In this document: positions 33,273-42,246 of the stretch, one piece after another
How the letters are laid out: each line of letters starts with the position of its first letter
Numbering within the stretch: the stretch's first letter is position 1
Source of the DNA: a virus
IMG/VR virus record: IMGVR_UViG_3300010391_000273
Coordinates: 1 to 64,000 of that record
DNA: 64,000 nucleotides
Direction: 5' to 3' (one strand)
The notes under the pieces: generated by a model
Databases searched by the model: none
Told to the model about the DNA's origin: nothing
The model's input: the letters and a program-made list of their open reading frames with translations, nothing else
Translations under genes and position numbers: made by a program

Positions 33273-35423
33273 CTATTGTTTGCCCCCTGCTTCTGAACGT
33301 TGGTTGATCTGAGGTAGACTTGACATCTGAGGATTTGCCTCACCCGTTGCTGGCGATGGTGGTAGCGGGAGGGGGGTTCCTGGTGATGGGCCCGGAACCG
33401 GGGGAGCTAAGGGCAAACCTGAAGGAGGTATTTCGCCTGGGCCTGGGGGTGGAAGGGGTTGACCATCGGGTCCAACCTGGCCTGGGGCAGGAGTTGGAGG
33501 AACCACGGATTGTTGGATTAAAGCCTTGGCTTGTTCGATGAGATCGCCAGAGGGAGCTTGTCCTGAGTGCATAAGGAATGCCAAGGCAAGTGGGTTGAGG
33601 AGGTCTTCTACACCTGTTAGTCTTAGGCTGATGTTCGGTTCGACTGGGGGCTTGGCTTCTGGGGCCTTGATGGCTATGGATGGATCGAGACCTGATAGGG
33701 TTGCTACTTCTTGCATGACAGGTTCAAGGTTAACCCACCCAGACTTAGCATAGAGGTTGACAAATTCGTTTAGGCGTGTAAGCTTTTGAACTGAGTCAAG
33801 GAGGACTGTAGAGTCTGCTAGAATCGAATATTTGAGAATCTTGGAGACACTTGGGGTAAAACCTTCTCCGAAGGAAGCCGGATCCTCATAGAGACACATG
33901 AGACCACCTAAAACTTCTGCGATGCCTACAACAAATGAAGCGACCTTAGCACGTTCGCGGCCTGCCTTTGTGTTGAAATTGGATTTGTTTTGAGAAGGAT
34001 CACCTTTCTCTACCTCGTCTTGTTGAGTGGAGGCAAGAGCCCCAAACTCTTCAAGGAGGTCGGCTTTGGCAATCTTGTCAAACATAAAGGTTTCTTGTGG
34101 CATCTGGGCACGAGCCACTTCTCCGATGACTCTTGTGCCCTCACCTTGGACTGGGATCATGGCTTGCCATGTACCGCGCATTAGGGTTGTCTGAATGGCA
34201 GGATCAATTCGGTTTACGTCAAACCACCGAACTGGTAGAGACCTCTCACGTTGGCGAATCATCTGGGTACGAGCCTTGTTGATTTCGTCAATCTGGGGAC
34301 GACCAATAGCTGAGTCTGAAGGTGGAATTGTTTCGTCGGTTAAGTAGGCTAGAGTTAGAAGTCTGATGGGGTATTTGGTGGCGCCTGTGATTGAACCATC
34401 GTCTTCGATCTTTTGTCCCTTCCATGGTTCGTCGATAACTGGAGTGTCTTTACCATTTAGAAAGACAAGATGATGAATGGTTGAGAATGATTGAGCTGTA
34501 GAATTATATTGATACTCTTTATAAAAAAGTTCATCAAATCCTACCATCTCATCTGCTTGCGATCGATCTTTCTCGATGTCATGGGTGAGTTTATCCAGCA
34601 TGGGACGATCTTCACCTAGAACTGAGTCTTTGTCGGATTCCTTTAGTTTGAATCGCTGAACTGCATCTGCCCAAGTGATTCGACCTGAACGCCCAATCCA
34701 TGAGGCATTGTCAAAGTTTGAGCCTGTGAAGGTAATTGGCCATAGAAGATCGGCTGGAGAGAATCTTTGGGTTGAAAATCTATGATCAAGAGTATAGGGG
34801 GTAGATTCCATGGGAATAGGTTGGCCGTTAAGTTGACCTGTTTGGAGTGCTTGTGCATGAAGGGCTGGAGGAAGTTGAGACATATCGATCTTGGGGACAT
34901 CTCGATCCTCTGTGATTGAGTCATAGGAGACAATAACTCCACAAATACCAGCAGCGTTAATACAATCTGGAAGGCACTCGTCCATAGCAGCTTCGATACC
35001 CGACTCTTTTAAATAGTCATTAAGTTTATGCTCAAACTTCGAGGACCATGGGGCTTGCTTTGGGAGGAGGTCATCACCATGATTAAGACGAATTTCTGGA
35101 ACTTGGGAGAAGAGGGCTGCTTGCTTTGATTTGGTTAGACTCCAATCGAGGTTTACTGCGATTTGATCTTGATCGTTCTGGGAGGCAAAGGGCTTACCTC
35201 TCCGATAGTCGATTGATATGGTCCATTGAGCAATGAGCTTGCGTCTATAGGACTTACAAAGATCGACTCTCTGACGGAACTCATCATTACGCTTCTTGAC
35301 CTTCGGATCAACTGAAGGCTTAGGATCTTTGGGTTGGTTCTGGTCTGAAACTACCTGTTGAGCTGTTGTAGTAGGATCCGATCCTAGGGTGGAATCTGGG
35401 TTGGGGGAGATTGGTGGAAACAT
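33273..35423 (-). CDS. Portal protein, 716 aa
   Basis: Size, position directly after the large terminase, and sequence fit a P22-type portal. Visible features are a helical N-terminal third (YRRKLIAQWTISIDYRRGKP), KSKQAALFSQVPEIRLNHGD, a central DRSQADEMVGFDELFYKEYQ, and ARTQMIRQRERSLPVRWFDV. The C-terminal ~90 residues are Pro/Gly-rich and probably disordered. It forms the dodecameric ring through which DNA is packaged and leaves the head. Confidence 0.85.
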   Translation of the reverse strand: MFPPISPNPDSTLGSDPTTTAQQVVSDQNQPKDPKPSVDPKVKKRNDEFRQRVDLCKSYRRKLIAQWTISIDYRRGKPFASQNDQDQIAVNLDWSLTKSKQAALFSQVPEIRLNHGDDLLPKQAPWSSKFEHKLNDYLKESGIEAAMDECLPDCINAAGICGVIVSYDSITEDRDVPKIDMSQLPPALHAQALQTGQLNGQPIPMESTPYTLDHRFSTQRFSPADLLWPITFTGSNFDNASWIGRSGRITWADAVQRFKLKESDKDSVLGEDRPMLDKLTHDIEKDRSQADEMVGFDELFYKEYQYNSTAQSFSTIHHLVFLNGKDTPVIDEPWKGQKIEDDGSITGATKYPIRLLTLAYLTDETIPPSDSAIGRPQIDEINKARTQMIRQRERSLPVRWFDVNRIDPAIQTTLMRGTWQAMIPVQGEGTRVIGEVARAQMPQETFMFDKIAKADLLEEFGALASTQQDEVEKGDPSQNKSNFNTKAGRERAKVASFVVGIAEVLGGLMCLYEDPASFGEGFTPSVSKILKYSILADSTVLLDSVQKLTRLNEFVNLYAKSGWVNLEPVMQEVATLSGLDPSIAIKAPEAKPPVEPNISLRLTGVEDLLNPLALAFLMHSGQAPSGDLIEQAKALIQQSVVPPTPAPGQVGPDGQPLPPPGPGEIPPSGLPLAPPVPGPSPGTPLPLPPSPATGEANPQMSSLPQINQRSEAGGKQ

Positions 35424-35482
35424 AGGTTATTTAGCCTTCTTTTTTACGTTAGAGTTAATAGTAGGATGATCAAACTTGATTG

Positions 35483-38053
35483 TTAATTGACCCTCGTTCG
35501 TACATTGTTGGATCCTAGGACATAACGCTCTTGGGTTTTTGGCTTCATCCAAGGTTTTGGACCCGAAAATTCAGTACTTGAACGTCTTTCGTCTGAAGCA
35601 TGGGACATGACATAGTAAGCAAGAGCTACAACCGCATGGTCGTCTTTGTGGTCTGCCATAAATTCTGGTCGCTTTTGATCATAGCGCATTTGGGGAAGGG
35701 TCCTAACTAGATAGGGACATCCCTGGTGGCCGTAAGCAAAGAACTGGATTCGTGGGAGGTTTTCTCCAGCTTCTTCGGCTAGGACATTATGGATAGCTGA
35801 TGCAAAGACATCCCGTTTGTTAATGGAGCATTCCATAGGGATACCATTAATCTCATAAATCTCTTTAATGGTACGGATATCAGCTGTTGTGTTGATGTCC
35901 ATGGAAGGATCACAATAAGTGATAGCTACTTTGAAAACTCCAAGGCGGATGTCTTCGTCTTTGATATCTTCTGCAACTTGGGTGGCGGTGGTCTTGTACC
36001 AAATCTTCTCGTTGAAGACGATGTGCCTGTTTCCCAGGTGGGCTATCCATAGAACTACAGTAGGATCAGGGAACCAACCTGAATCGATAGCTCGATAGAC
36101 AGTGGCATATTTAAGTATTTTGGGTAGGTCGAGTTCAGGAGTAACATGGTAGGGCTTTCCTTCTAAAGTAGGTTTAAAGTCGAATAGAGCGTTTTCCATC
36201 GAGAATTCACCATCTACCCAAGCCTTTCTGACATGGGCTGGGAGGCCGGAGAATCTCTTTTTATACTCTATGGGGAGATAAGGGTTGTCTTCCAGGTTGG
36301 CTTTAATGGCGTACCAATCAGCTGGATTGTAGTCACGATCTTCCTCTGGGTCAACAGTTTTGTCTATAAAGTATTCTTGAATCTTCTGAGCTGACATTCC
36401 CATAGGATTTGTTAGGGCTCTAACGAGGGCACCACAATTCATGTTAACAGGGGCTCGGACTGAAGAGGCCAGTTTTCTAAAGTGTTCCCATTCAAAGGTT
36501 GAGACCTCATCAAACAGGGCCAGATAGAACTCACCTCCGAGAAGGTTTAGTACGTCTTCTTCCGTATTACAGTGGGAGAAGAAACCTGCTGAACCATTAG
36601 AATAGGTTAAAATATGTTTAGTTTGATTGTAGGAGGCCCCTAGAAGTTTAGCCTCCCTAGGGATGGCATAAAGGTGGGTATTATGAGTTGGGATAGACGT
36701 GTATCCAATAAGGTATTGATGTGAAGGATGTTCTACTGCAATACACTTACAAATAGTGTCCTCGACTTGTTCACACCCTATGATATAATGATTGCTTGTC
36801 GTTAATCTAGTAATTCTAGTTGATTTATAAGTCTCTAGATTTTTTAGTTTTCTAGGAAGTCTAAAAAGAGGTAAAGAACTTGTCCATTCAACTTTATAGG
36901 CTAATTGACAAACTGACCCATTTAACTTTGGTTGGTATTCTGTAATATTTGGTTTAAATCCAAGAGAAGACACTAATATAAGAACTTGATAAGCAAGGTT
37001 TTTATTCGAATTATAGAAACCAATTAATCCATCTTTTCTTCCATGTCCATCTGTATCTAAAAGTCCTTGTAATAGAGCAAGCCTATTGTCATAACTACTT
37101 ATAAGATAAGCTGCTGGAATATGCTTTTTATTTAAAAGCCCTTGAAGACGAAGTTGTTTTTGTAACCTTAGAATACCATAACCATATTGATTTGATGGTT
37201 GTTTTCTAACTGTGTAACCAAGTTCCACAACGTGTTCAAATATCTCTGGGTCATTTGACGTGATTGCTCCACAGTCTGAAGAACCGTCACCAAGCCATAC
37301 CCCTAGTACATAAGGATTTATAGGAAGGGGTTGATTATTCTGTGTTTGCCATGGTTTTGCAATAGGAATAGAGTGATTGGCTCGTAAACCATCTTCAACT
37401 TTTAATGTATTAAAAATCTCTTGAGTAGTTCGTATTTTTGGTGATGAGTTAATATAGGTTCTGGATTGGGCACCAGACTGTATTCTCTGTTGGCCCGACC
37501 TTTCTCGATGATTTGAGGTGACCCACAAATGACCAGCACTTACAATAAAACTTTCTTTGTTGTCAAACGTTATTTTGTAGGTTCCTTGTACATCAACTTT
37601 AGGAACCGACATACCAATAATTGTCGTGGGAGATCCATCTGGAGCAAAAACTTGATCGCCAATTTCTAAGGTACCCATGGTTTTCATACCATTTGGTGTA
37701 GGAATTAGGGTGTCCAAACTACAGGCTTTTTCAAGCTCGGGGAAAGTCCTTCTTAGAATGACATACTTATAATCTGGAATAGAGAGAGCCCTAATATGAG
37801 CATCCCACCTACCAGTTGTGGACTTGGCAGAACCTCGACCACCATAGAAAAGGACGTTTTCTTCGGTACGTTGGTGATATTCTACACCTTTTTCGGTGGG
37901 AACATAAAGAACCTCATTACCAACGATAACACTACCAACATTACACCATTCACAATTAATAGATGGAGGAATAAACTTATGCCTACCATCTGGAGAAGGC
38001 TTACAAATTTTAACTAGGGGGATTGTAGTAGGATAATATAGCTCGTTAGACAA
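35483..38053 (-). CDS. terL: Large terminase subunit with an intein
   Basis: 856 aa precursor. The extein has an ATPase with Walker A GGRGSAKST (71-79), the RRTFPELEK segment (101-109), Walker B LALFDE (511-516), and nuclease acidic sites near RAIDSGWFPDP, YCDPSMDI and HKDDHAVVALAYY. Residues 111-458 are an intein inserted right after EKA. Removal leaves about 508 aa, normal for TerL. The enzyme pumps DNA into the prohead and cuts it. It overlaps the small upstream gene by 8 bases. Active enzyme requires protein splicing. Confidence 0.92.
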   Translation of the reverse strand: MSNELYYPTTIPLVKICKPSPDGRHKFIPPSINCEWCNVGSVIVGNEVLYVPTEKGVEYHQRTEENVLFYGGRGSAKSTTGRWDAHIRALSIPDYKYVILRRTFPELEKACSLDTLIPTPNGMKTMGTLEIGDQVFAPDGSPTTIIGMSVPKVDVQGTYKITFDNKESFIVSAGHLWVTSNHRERSGQQRIQSGAQSRTYINSSPKIRTTQEIFNTLKVEDGLRANHSIPIAKPWQTQNNQPLPINPYVLGVWLGDGSSDCGAITSNDPEIFEHVVELGYTVRKQPSNQYGYGILRLQKQLRLQGLLNKKHIPAAYLISSYDNRLALLQGLLDTDGHGRKDGLIGFYNSNKNLAYQVLILVSSLGFKPNITEYQPKLNGSVCQLAYKVEWTSSLPLFRLPRKLKNLETYKSTRITRLTTSNHYIIGCEQVEDTICKCIAVEHPSHQYLIGYTSIPTHNTHLYAIPREAKLLGASYNQTKHILTYSNGSAGFFSHCNTEEDVLNLLGGEFYLALFDEVSTFEWEHFRKLASSVRAPVNMNCGALVRALTNPMGMSAQKIQEYFIDKTVDPEEDRDYNPADWYAIKANLEDNPYLPIEYKKRFSGLPAHVRKAWVDGEFSMENALFDFKPTLEGKPYHVTPELDLPKILKYATVYRAIDSGWFPDPTVVLWIAHLGNRHIVFNEKIWYKTTATQVAEDIKDEDIRLGVFKVAITYCDPSMDINTTADIRTIKEIYEINGIPMECSINKRDVFASAIHNVLAEEAGENLPRIQFFAYGHQGCPYLVRTLPQMRYDQKRPEFMADHKDDHAVVALAYYVMSHASDERRSSTEFSGPKPWMKPKTQERYVLGSNNVRTRVN
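36680..37723 (-). mobile_element. LAGLIDADG intein within the large terminase
   Basis: 348 residues. The first residue is Cys (CSLDTLIPTPNGMKTMGTLE), and block B is present (SAGHLWVTS). The homing endonuclease has two dodecapeptide motifs, LGVWLGDGS and LLQGLLDTDGH (residues 250-258 and 327-337). The C-terminal splice motif is HQYLIGYTSIPTHN followed by Thr (+1). All residues needed for splicing are visible: Cys1, the block B His, terminal Asn and Thr+1, though the penultimate residue is His as usual. The insertion lies in the ATPase domain just past the Walker A region. Confidence 0.92.
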
Positions 38054-38396
38054 CCTTTAGAACCTCAGCTTCAATAACGTGGGGAGGGAGTTCTTTTGGT
38101 ATGTTTTTATTGGGGCCTAATTGAATTCCTATTTGGATTACAGGCACTTGTTTACCCTCAATTTCCTTAGGTTTGGCAGCTGAGGAGTCGATCATGCGAT
38201 CCCCCTCTTCATGTGGCATATGCTCGATGAGCTTCCATAGGACTTCTTCAGCGACCTCTAACTTACCTTCTGACTTAGCTTGGGCTGCTAACTCCATATA
38301 GGCTTCAAAAATCTCTTCAGCTCTCTCCCTTAGGAGTTCTCTAGCCACTTTAACTTTAGGGAAGTATTCACGTTTTTCACCCTTTTTAGTTAGCAT
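38046..38396 (-). CDS. Candidate small terminase subunit, 116 aa
   Basis: Helical N-terminus with a basic start (TKKGEKREYFPKVKVARELL), repeated acidic helices (EEIFEAYMELAAQAKSEGKL, VAEEVLWKLIEHMP) and a short β tail. First gene of the packaging operon and overlapping TerL, the usual place of TerS. There is no obvious helix-turn-helix, so the function is by position. Confidence 0.6.
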   Translation of the reverse strand: MLTKKGEKREYFPKVKVARELLRERAEEIFEAYMELAAQAKSEGKLEVAEEVLWKLIEHMPHEEGDRMIDSSAAKPKEIEGKQVPVIQIGIQLGPNKNIPKELPPHVIEAEVLKVV

Positions 38397-38459
38397 TGGT
38401 TTCCGCTCCCCTTACGATCATGCATGATCATTAGGAATTTTGCATGATCAGGTTTATGA

Positions 38460-38591
38460 CTATACATTCTTAACCTTTTTGACCTTTATCTCTTGACTAT
38501 TAAGATTAGGCTTTCTGGGACCTGTAGCGTGGCCCTCGGGCTTTCGAGAGATACGATCGAGTTGAATGAGAAGAAAGGTGGCTAGGGTCAT
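38460..38591 (-). CDS. Small basic protein, 43 aa
   Basis: ATG at 38591. Product MTLATFLLIQLDRISRKPEG continues with a Lys/Asn-rich tail. It stands alone upstream of the packaging genes with no convincing ribosome binding site, so it may be a leader peptide or chance ORF. Confidence 0.4.
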   Translation of the reverse strand: MTLATFLLIQLDRISRKPEGHATGPRKPNLNSQEIKVKKVKNV

Positions 38592-38861
38592 TGCTTACAA
38601 TCATGCACTTACGATTATGGGGAGCTCCCGCCATATTTGCGATCAAGCGCCGCAGGCTATGAGGTTTGGTTATAAGCCCTTTGACAATCTCAGGCTTATA
38701 TAAAGAGCCTCAATAATGTAGTTTCCGTCCATACTTAAATGGTACCAAACTATACCGACTCAACCACCCTACGGGGTCGGACTGTAGGGCACCCGACAAG
38801 CCATGTTTACGATCATGCTCCTACGATCAGGCCTATGATCATGCTTAATCATTAGGTATCT

Positions 38862-38890
38862 TGCATAATAGTTGAAAAAGGGATTGTCAA
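38862..38890 (-). promoter_or_regulatory. Leftward late-operon promoter, proximal copy
   Basis: Minus-strand TTGACA (38885-38890), 17-bp spacer, TATGCA (38862-38867). The -10 box is weak, and a GATC-rich palindrome cluster lies just downstream. Confidence 0.55.
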
Positions 38891-38917
38891 GGGAAAAGTA
38901 GTCTATCTATAAACAAT

Positions 38918-38946
38918 ATAGTACATAGATAAACCTTCATTGTCAA
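38918..38946 (-). promoter_or_regulatory. Leftward late-operon promoter, distal copy
   Basis: Minus-strand TTGACA (38941-38946), 17-bp spacer, TACTAT (38918-38923). Good consensus match, in an AT-rich stretch. With the proximal copy it forms a tandem pair pointing to the packaging and capsid genes. Confidence 0.7.
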
Positions 38947-39116
38947 GTTTTATTTATTTTTTTTTAGTTTATATGTGGACAAAGCTTCTCGTAGGATCCT
39001 ATTTTTAGTTTAGGTTTGGTCTTAAAGGGCTTAGAATCAACAAGTTAGCTATATGGGCTACTGTCACTTTAGATCCTAAAACTTGAGAAACAGGATCACG
39101 CTTCTACCCCCAGCGG

Positions 39117-39146
39117 ACTCGAACGTACTCTAACGTACTCCAACGA
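39117..39146. repeat. Three tandem 10-bp units ACTCNAACGT
   Basis: ACTCGAACGT, ACTCTAACGT and ACTCCAACGA in direct succession, exactly where base composition changes from AT-rich phage DNA to the GC-rich block. The stretch 39147-39422 holds no gene I would support and ends with two CGTTACC heptamers (39409-39415, 39417-39423). Iterons or an attachment junction are possible. Confidence 0.55.
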
Positions 39147-39422
39147 CACGCCCGAAAGTGGCGCACGCAAGGCTCCCGCCCATAGAGTACCTAAGAGTCA
39201 TATCAAACCCTAGCCCTTCCGAGGGTGTCAACACTACAAATAGTCCTTTAGAGTCGTATGGCCCCGCCTGGTCGGCTAGGTCGAGGGCAAAGCGATCACC
39301 CAATCACGCACCCTTCGGCACGCAGCACCTGGCCCTTGGGGGGCAAAGCAAAAGGGGCCGACGAGCTCCAAGGCCCATCGACCCCCTCTCCAGACCGCCG
39401 GCGTAACCCGTTACCTCGTTAC

Positions 39423-39617
39423 CTACTCAGTTATCGATTGCACGACGGCCCGCAGCGCGAAACTGACCAGGGTCATTGCTGCGAACCAACAGCCCAGGAC
39501 AAACGGAACCGCAATCAACCACGCAACGACCGTTGTCATTCGTTCGCCCATAGATCCCTCTCGCCACACCCGTTGTTGCTCAGCCCAAAACACCGCATCA
39601 TCGACTTGTTCGCTCAC
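39423..39617 (-). CDS. Small single-pass membrane protein, 64 aa
   Basis: GTG start at 39617 overlaps the preceding stop (GTGA). Charged N-terminus (SEQVDDAVFWAEQQRVWREG) then one membrane helix (TTVVAWLIAVPFVLGCWFAA). It is the last gene of a four-gene overlapping operon in the GC-rich block. Confidence 0.6.
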   Translation of the reverse strand: MSEQVDDAVFWAEQQRVWREGSMGERMTTVVAWLIAVPFVLGCWFAAMTLVSFALRAVVQSITE

Positions 39618-39805
39618 GACTGACCCCCTTCTCTCCGAACCCGCTTCACTTCGAGCAGCGCGACCTTGAATCGTAATAGCTCGCGACCCTGCAACCATCG
39701 ATACAGCAGCCTCGCAACCTCGCACGCTTCATCCGCCCGACCCAGCTTGATCTCCCTTCTCACACGCCCGACGAGAAACCAAAACATCATATCCTCTATC
39801 ATCAT
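39614..39805 (-). CDS. Small helical protein, 63 aa
   Basis: ATG at 39805 overlaps the upstream stop as ATGA; its own stop overlaps the next start. Product MMIEDMMFWFLVGRVRREIK then Arg/Leu-rich helices. Unknown function; coding status rests on the chain of 4-nt overlaps. Confidence 0.6.
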   Translation of the reverse strand: MMIEDMMFWFLVGRVRREIKLGRADEACEVARLLYRWLQGRELLRFKVALLEVKRVRREGGQS

Positions 39806-39909
39806 TCCCCCCTGTCAAACCATCGCGGATTGATCGTCACGTTCCCGAGCCAACCAAATTTTTCCAGCCTTGCCCGCCACCAGCCGACCCAATCACACAT
39901 ACCAGTCAT
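39802..39909 (-). CDS. Tiny Trp-rich protein, 35 aa
   Basis: ATG at 39909 overlaps the ATPase stop (ATGA), and its TGA overlaps the next ATG. Product MTGMCDWVGWWRARLEKFGW and onwards has six Trp residues. Exact coupling on both sides supports a real gene. Confidence 0.55.
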   Translation of the reverse strand: MTGMCDWVGWWRARLEKFGWLGNVTINPRWFDRGE

Positions 39910-41042
39910 CGTCCGCCCCCCGCACCGTCTAGCCCCAATCCCTCAAACGCCCGCACGACATCGGCCCGCTGATACCCCTTCAGCGCCTTTCCCGCCACCT
40001 TGACGGTCCTCGGAGCTAACCCATGACGCGATACCAAAGACGCCAGCATTTCAGCCGTCAGCCCACCCCGGAACACACCCCACGGCGACATCGCCCGCAA
40101 CCGACCGACGATATCTGCACTGAACATCGCCCGCCCGACGAACAGCGCCATGACATCACGCACAGCCCGCTCGCCATACGCCAGCGTAACCACCGCTTGC
40201 TCGTCTTCGTGGATTTCATTGCGCCTACGCGGCTCAGTCTTGACCGCCGCCTGATTGATCGCCCAATTTTCAAGGCGCGCCATCATCGCGACATCACACC
40301 CAAGCCAATTCGCAAGCCCGAGCATCGATCCCCAAATCTCCCGATCCCGCGCATCCAACCGTTCCGAGAACACCGGGCCGATAGCGTGCTCGCCAGTCGA
40401 GAGCACCGCCTGTATCTGCCCGCTCAACACCTGCCCCTCATGCTCTGCTACCTCCGGCAGATATTCCCGCGCCGGTCGCCCACGCTCAAGCGTCATCACA
40501 ATCGACCGCCCCCGCGCAGTCTCATCAAGATCACCAATCAACGCAAAAGCCCACACGCTGTAGCTCCGGTATTCGACCGTGCCACTGGCCCCACTTGCGC
40601 GGCCAATCGTATCGCCACGCCGATAGCCGCTATTGATCACTTCTGAAAAAAACTTGTTCCCCCTCGTTTCCGCTTCATCCCATAGCTGACTACAACGCCC
40701 ATCGGCCTCAGCAATCCGACGCAGAATGAACGCCGGAGACGGTCCAACACCTTTCCACGGCCTACGAACCAGTAACCGAACCAATTCCAAAACACGCGAC
40801 TTGCCCGCACCCTTGACCGCTGCCGTAACCGCGAGAAACGGCCACGCATAGAACCGGTCGAAAACCCAAGACCCCACACACCACAACGCCAGCACCAACG
40901 GCAGATCCTTATCGCCGGTCGCTACATACCCGCTGATCCACGACGCCACAGCTTCAAGCAACTTTTGACCGTTCGATTTTTCCACTTCAGCCCCCAAACT
41001 TGACACAATCGCCACTGATAACAGGAGCAAACAGCATACCAC
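39906..41042 (-). CDS. DUF3631-like P-loop ATPase, up to 378 aa
   Basis: The frame opens at a GTG (41042); a later start is possible as the first 20 residues are merely hydrophobic. Residues about 45-100 match the DUF3631 pattern: LPLVLALWCVGSWVFDRFYA, then a P-loop VKGAGKSRVLELV, and later SQLWDEAE (Walker B-like) and YSVWAFALIGDLDETARGRS. The C-terminal part has the family-style EIWGSMLGLANWLG. These proteins are helicase/primase-like ATPases found on plasmids and mobile islands. A replication role for the GC-rich element is inferred. Confidence 0.75.
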   Translation of the reverse strand: MVCCLLLLSVAIVSSLGAEVEKSNGQKLLEAVASWISGYVATGDKDLPLVLALWCVGSWVFDRFYAWPFLAVTAAVKGAGKSRVLELVRLLVRRPWKGVGPSPAFILRRIAEADGRCSQLWDEAETRGNKFFSEVINSGYRRGDTIGRASGASGTVEYRSYSVWAFALIGDLDETARGRSIVMTLERGRPAREYLPEVAEHEGQVLSGQIQAVLSTGEHAIGPVFSERLDARDREIWGSMLGLANWLGCDVAMMARLENWAINQAAVKTEPRRRNEIHEDEQAVVTLAYGERAVRDVMALFVGRAMFSADIVGRLRAMSPWGVFRGGLTAEMLASLVSRHGLAPRTVKVAGKALKGYQRADVVRAFEGLGLDGAGGGR

Positions 41043-41496
41043 ACAAAACCCCTGCTAACCCCTTGCATAATCGCCCTTAGACCCCTCTCATTGTGTCCTG
41101 TTTTTCACCCTATGTCCCAAAATAGCCCAGCAAGCAAACTGCATACCGGAACCAAAGCGAACACATAGCGAAAATTCCCCGCCCACAGCTCACAAAAAAC
41201 TGACCAAAAACAGCCCAATTTCCACCAGCTCACAAGACCGACCGAACGTCCGTAAACCATTGCATATCGACCAAGCACCCAGACCAGAACCCTACTCGCA
41301 CGAGCGCCGGCAGAACCTCGCGCCTACCCGCCGCGCCACCCGATACCCCGTTACCTTTGGTCGCTTGCCGAAGCTTTTCCCCCCTCGCGCCCGGACGCCA
41401 CACAACCCCGGCAAGGCGTCTAGCTGGCCCGCTACGCCCCGAACGCAGGCCGAGCGCCCCATCAGTCGGACCCCAAAAAAAAATCGTTAAAACCCC
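41043..41496. other. Divergent control region of the GC-rich block, no gene
   Basis: Between the leftward ATPase operon and the rightward operon. The open frames here look like GC-rich noise. One CGTTACC heptamer lies at 41349-41355, and an A run at 41474-41483 precedes the rightward promoter. A replication origin would be plausible but no iteron array is visible. Confidence 0.5.
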
Positions 41497-41525
41497 TTGA
41501 CAGCCCATTTCGCAAGGCGCATACT
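41497..41525 (+). promoter_or_regulatory. Sigma70-type promoter of the rightward GC-rich operon
   Basis: TTGACA (41497-41502), 17-bp spacer and CATACT (41520-41525). It is followed by a leader of about 140 bases before the first gene, whose ribosome binding site is AGGAGAACATCACC. Confidence 0.75.
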
Positions 41526-41667
41526 CCGTGAGTCAGTTCGGAACGGGGCGACGAAACGCCAAAGACGCCAGCGGCAAGACAGCGCGGCAACCTAAGCGAA
41601 GCTATACCCCAAACCGAATCATCTCAACAAACCGGGCTAACAGCCCAAACATCAGGAGAACATCACC

Positions 41668-42174
41668 ATGATCGACGGAAACAACGACGAGACTCTGACA
41701 ATCGGTGCCGCGCCGACGCCCCTGCACACTATCGCGGATCTCTTCTCTGGCGTGATCTTCATGACGCCCGCACGCCCCGAACCCTATACTTTCACCAACG
41801 GCACGAAGAGAACGCCGCTGGCCGATGTGCTGTTCGAACTCGGAAACACCGGGATCACCCTGAGCGGTGCTCAGATCGTGGACGAGCAGAACCCGAAGCG
41901 CGGACGCTCGATTCAACTCCGACTCCCGAACAAGGGCAAGGTCGGCGGTTATGATCCGCTGTTCATGGCGGAATCAGAACGGGACAAGGCGGCATTCATC
42001 GCGTTTCACAAGGACGTAGTTTCCAAGTGGGCTACGTGGCGCCGTGAGCAGGTTCTCGCCGGAACGACCGTTCGACCGAGCGAAATCAAGGCTGACGCCG
42101 TGGTTTACTCTGACGACGACCTGATCAGCCTTGGACTGATGGAGGCAAACACACCCAAGCCGGCAGCCGTCTAA
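41668..42174 (+). CDS. Unknown protein, 168 aa, first gene of the rightward GC-rich operon
   Basis: Starts MIDGNNDETLTIGAAPTPLH with a good AGGAG site. Mixed α/β content (YTFTNGTKRTPLADVLFELG, VSKWATWRREQVLAGTTVRP). No family recognised. Strong codon preference for C/G third positions, unlike the phage genes on either side, indicates a different origin. Confidence 0.7.
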   Translation: MIDGNNDETLTIGAAPTPLHTIADLFSGVIFMTPARPEPYTFTNGTKRTPLADVLFELGNTGITLSGAQIVDEQNPKRGRSIQLRLPNKGKVGGYDPLFMAESERDKAAFIAFHKDVVSKWATWRREQVLAGTTVRPSEIKADAVVYSDDDLISLGLMEANTPKPAAV

Positions 42175-42246
42175 AGACCGTCGAAAGGTGGACCGGAGCT
42201 TAGGTTCCGGTCTATCTTTGGACACGTCTTAGACAAGGTTTCCCTT

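Larger units (their letters stand above)
38592..39116. other. Gene-poor intergenic region upstream of the late operon
   Basis: No convincing gene. It holds two leftward promoters, several GATCATGCATGATC-like palindromic units (38808-38855 and just left at 38416-38451), one CCCTACGGGGTCGGAC repeat (about 38772-38787) also found at 29.45 and 29.62 kb on the other strand, and a CGCCGCAGGCT unit at 38648. It separates late genes from the GC-rich block, so it is a likely control region. Confidence 0.6.

Noticed and set aside
39158-39623. Plus-strand ORFs in the GC-rich left edge (82 and 121 aa)
   Set aside because: They overlap the minus-strand operon or a repeat region, have no ribosome binding site and no family-like sequence; GC-rich DNA makes such long frames by chance.
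41230-41508. Minus-strand 92-aa ORF in the divergent control region
   Set aside because: It runs through the rightward promoter and has no start signal or recognisable protein features.
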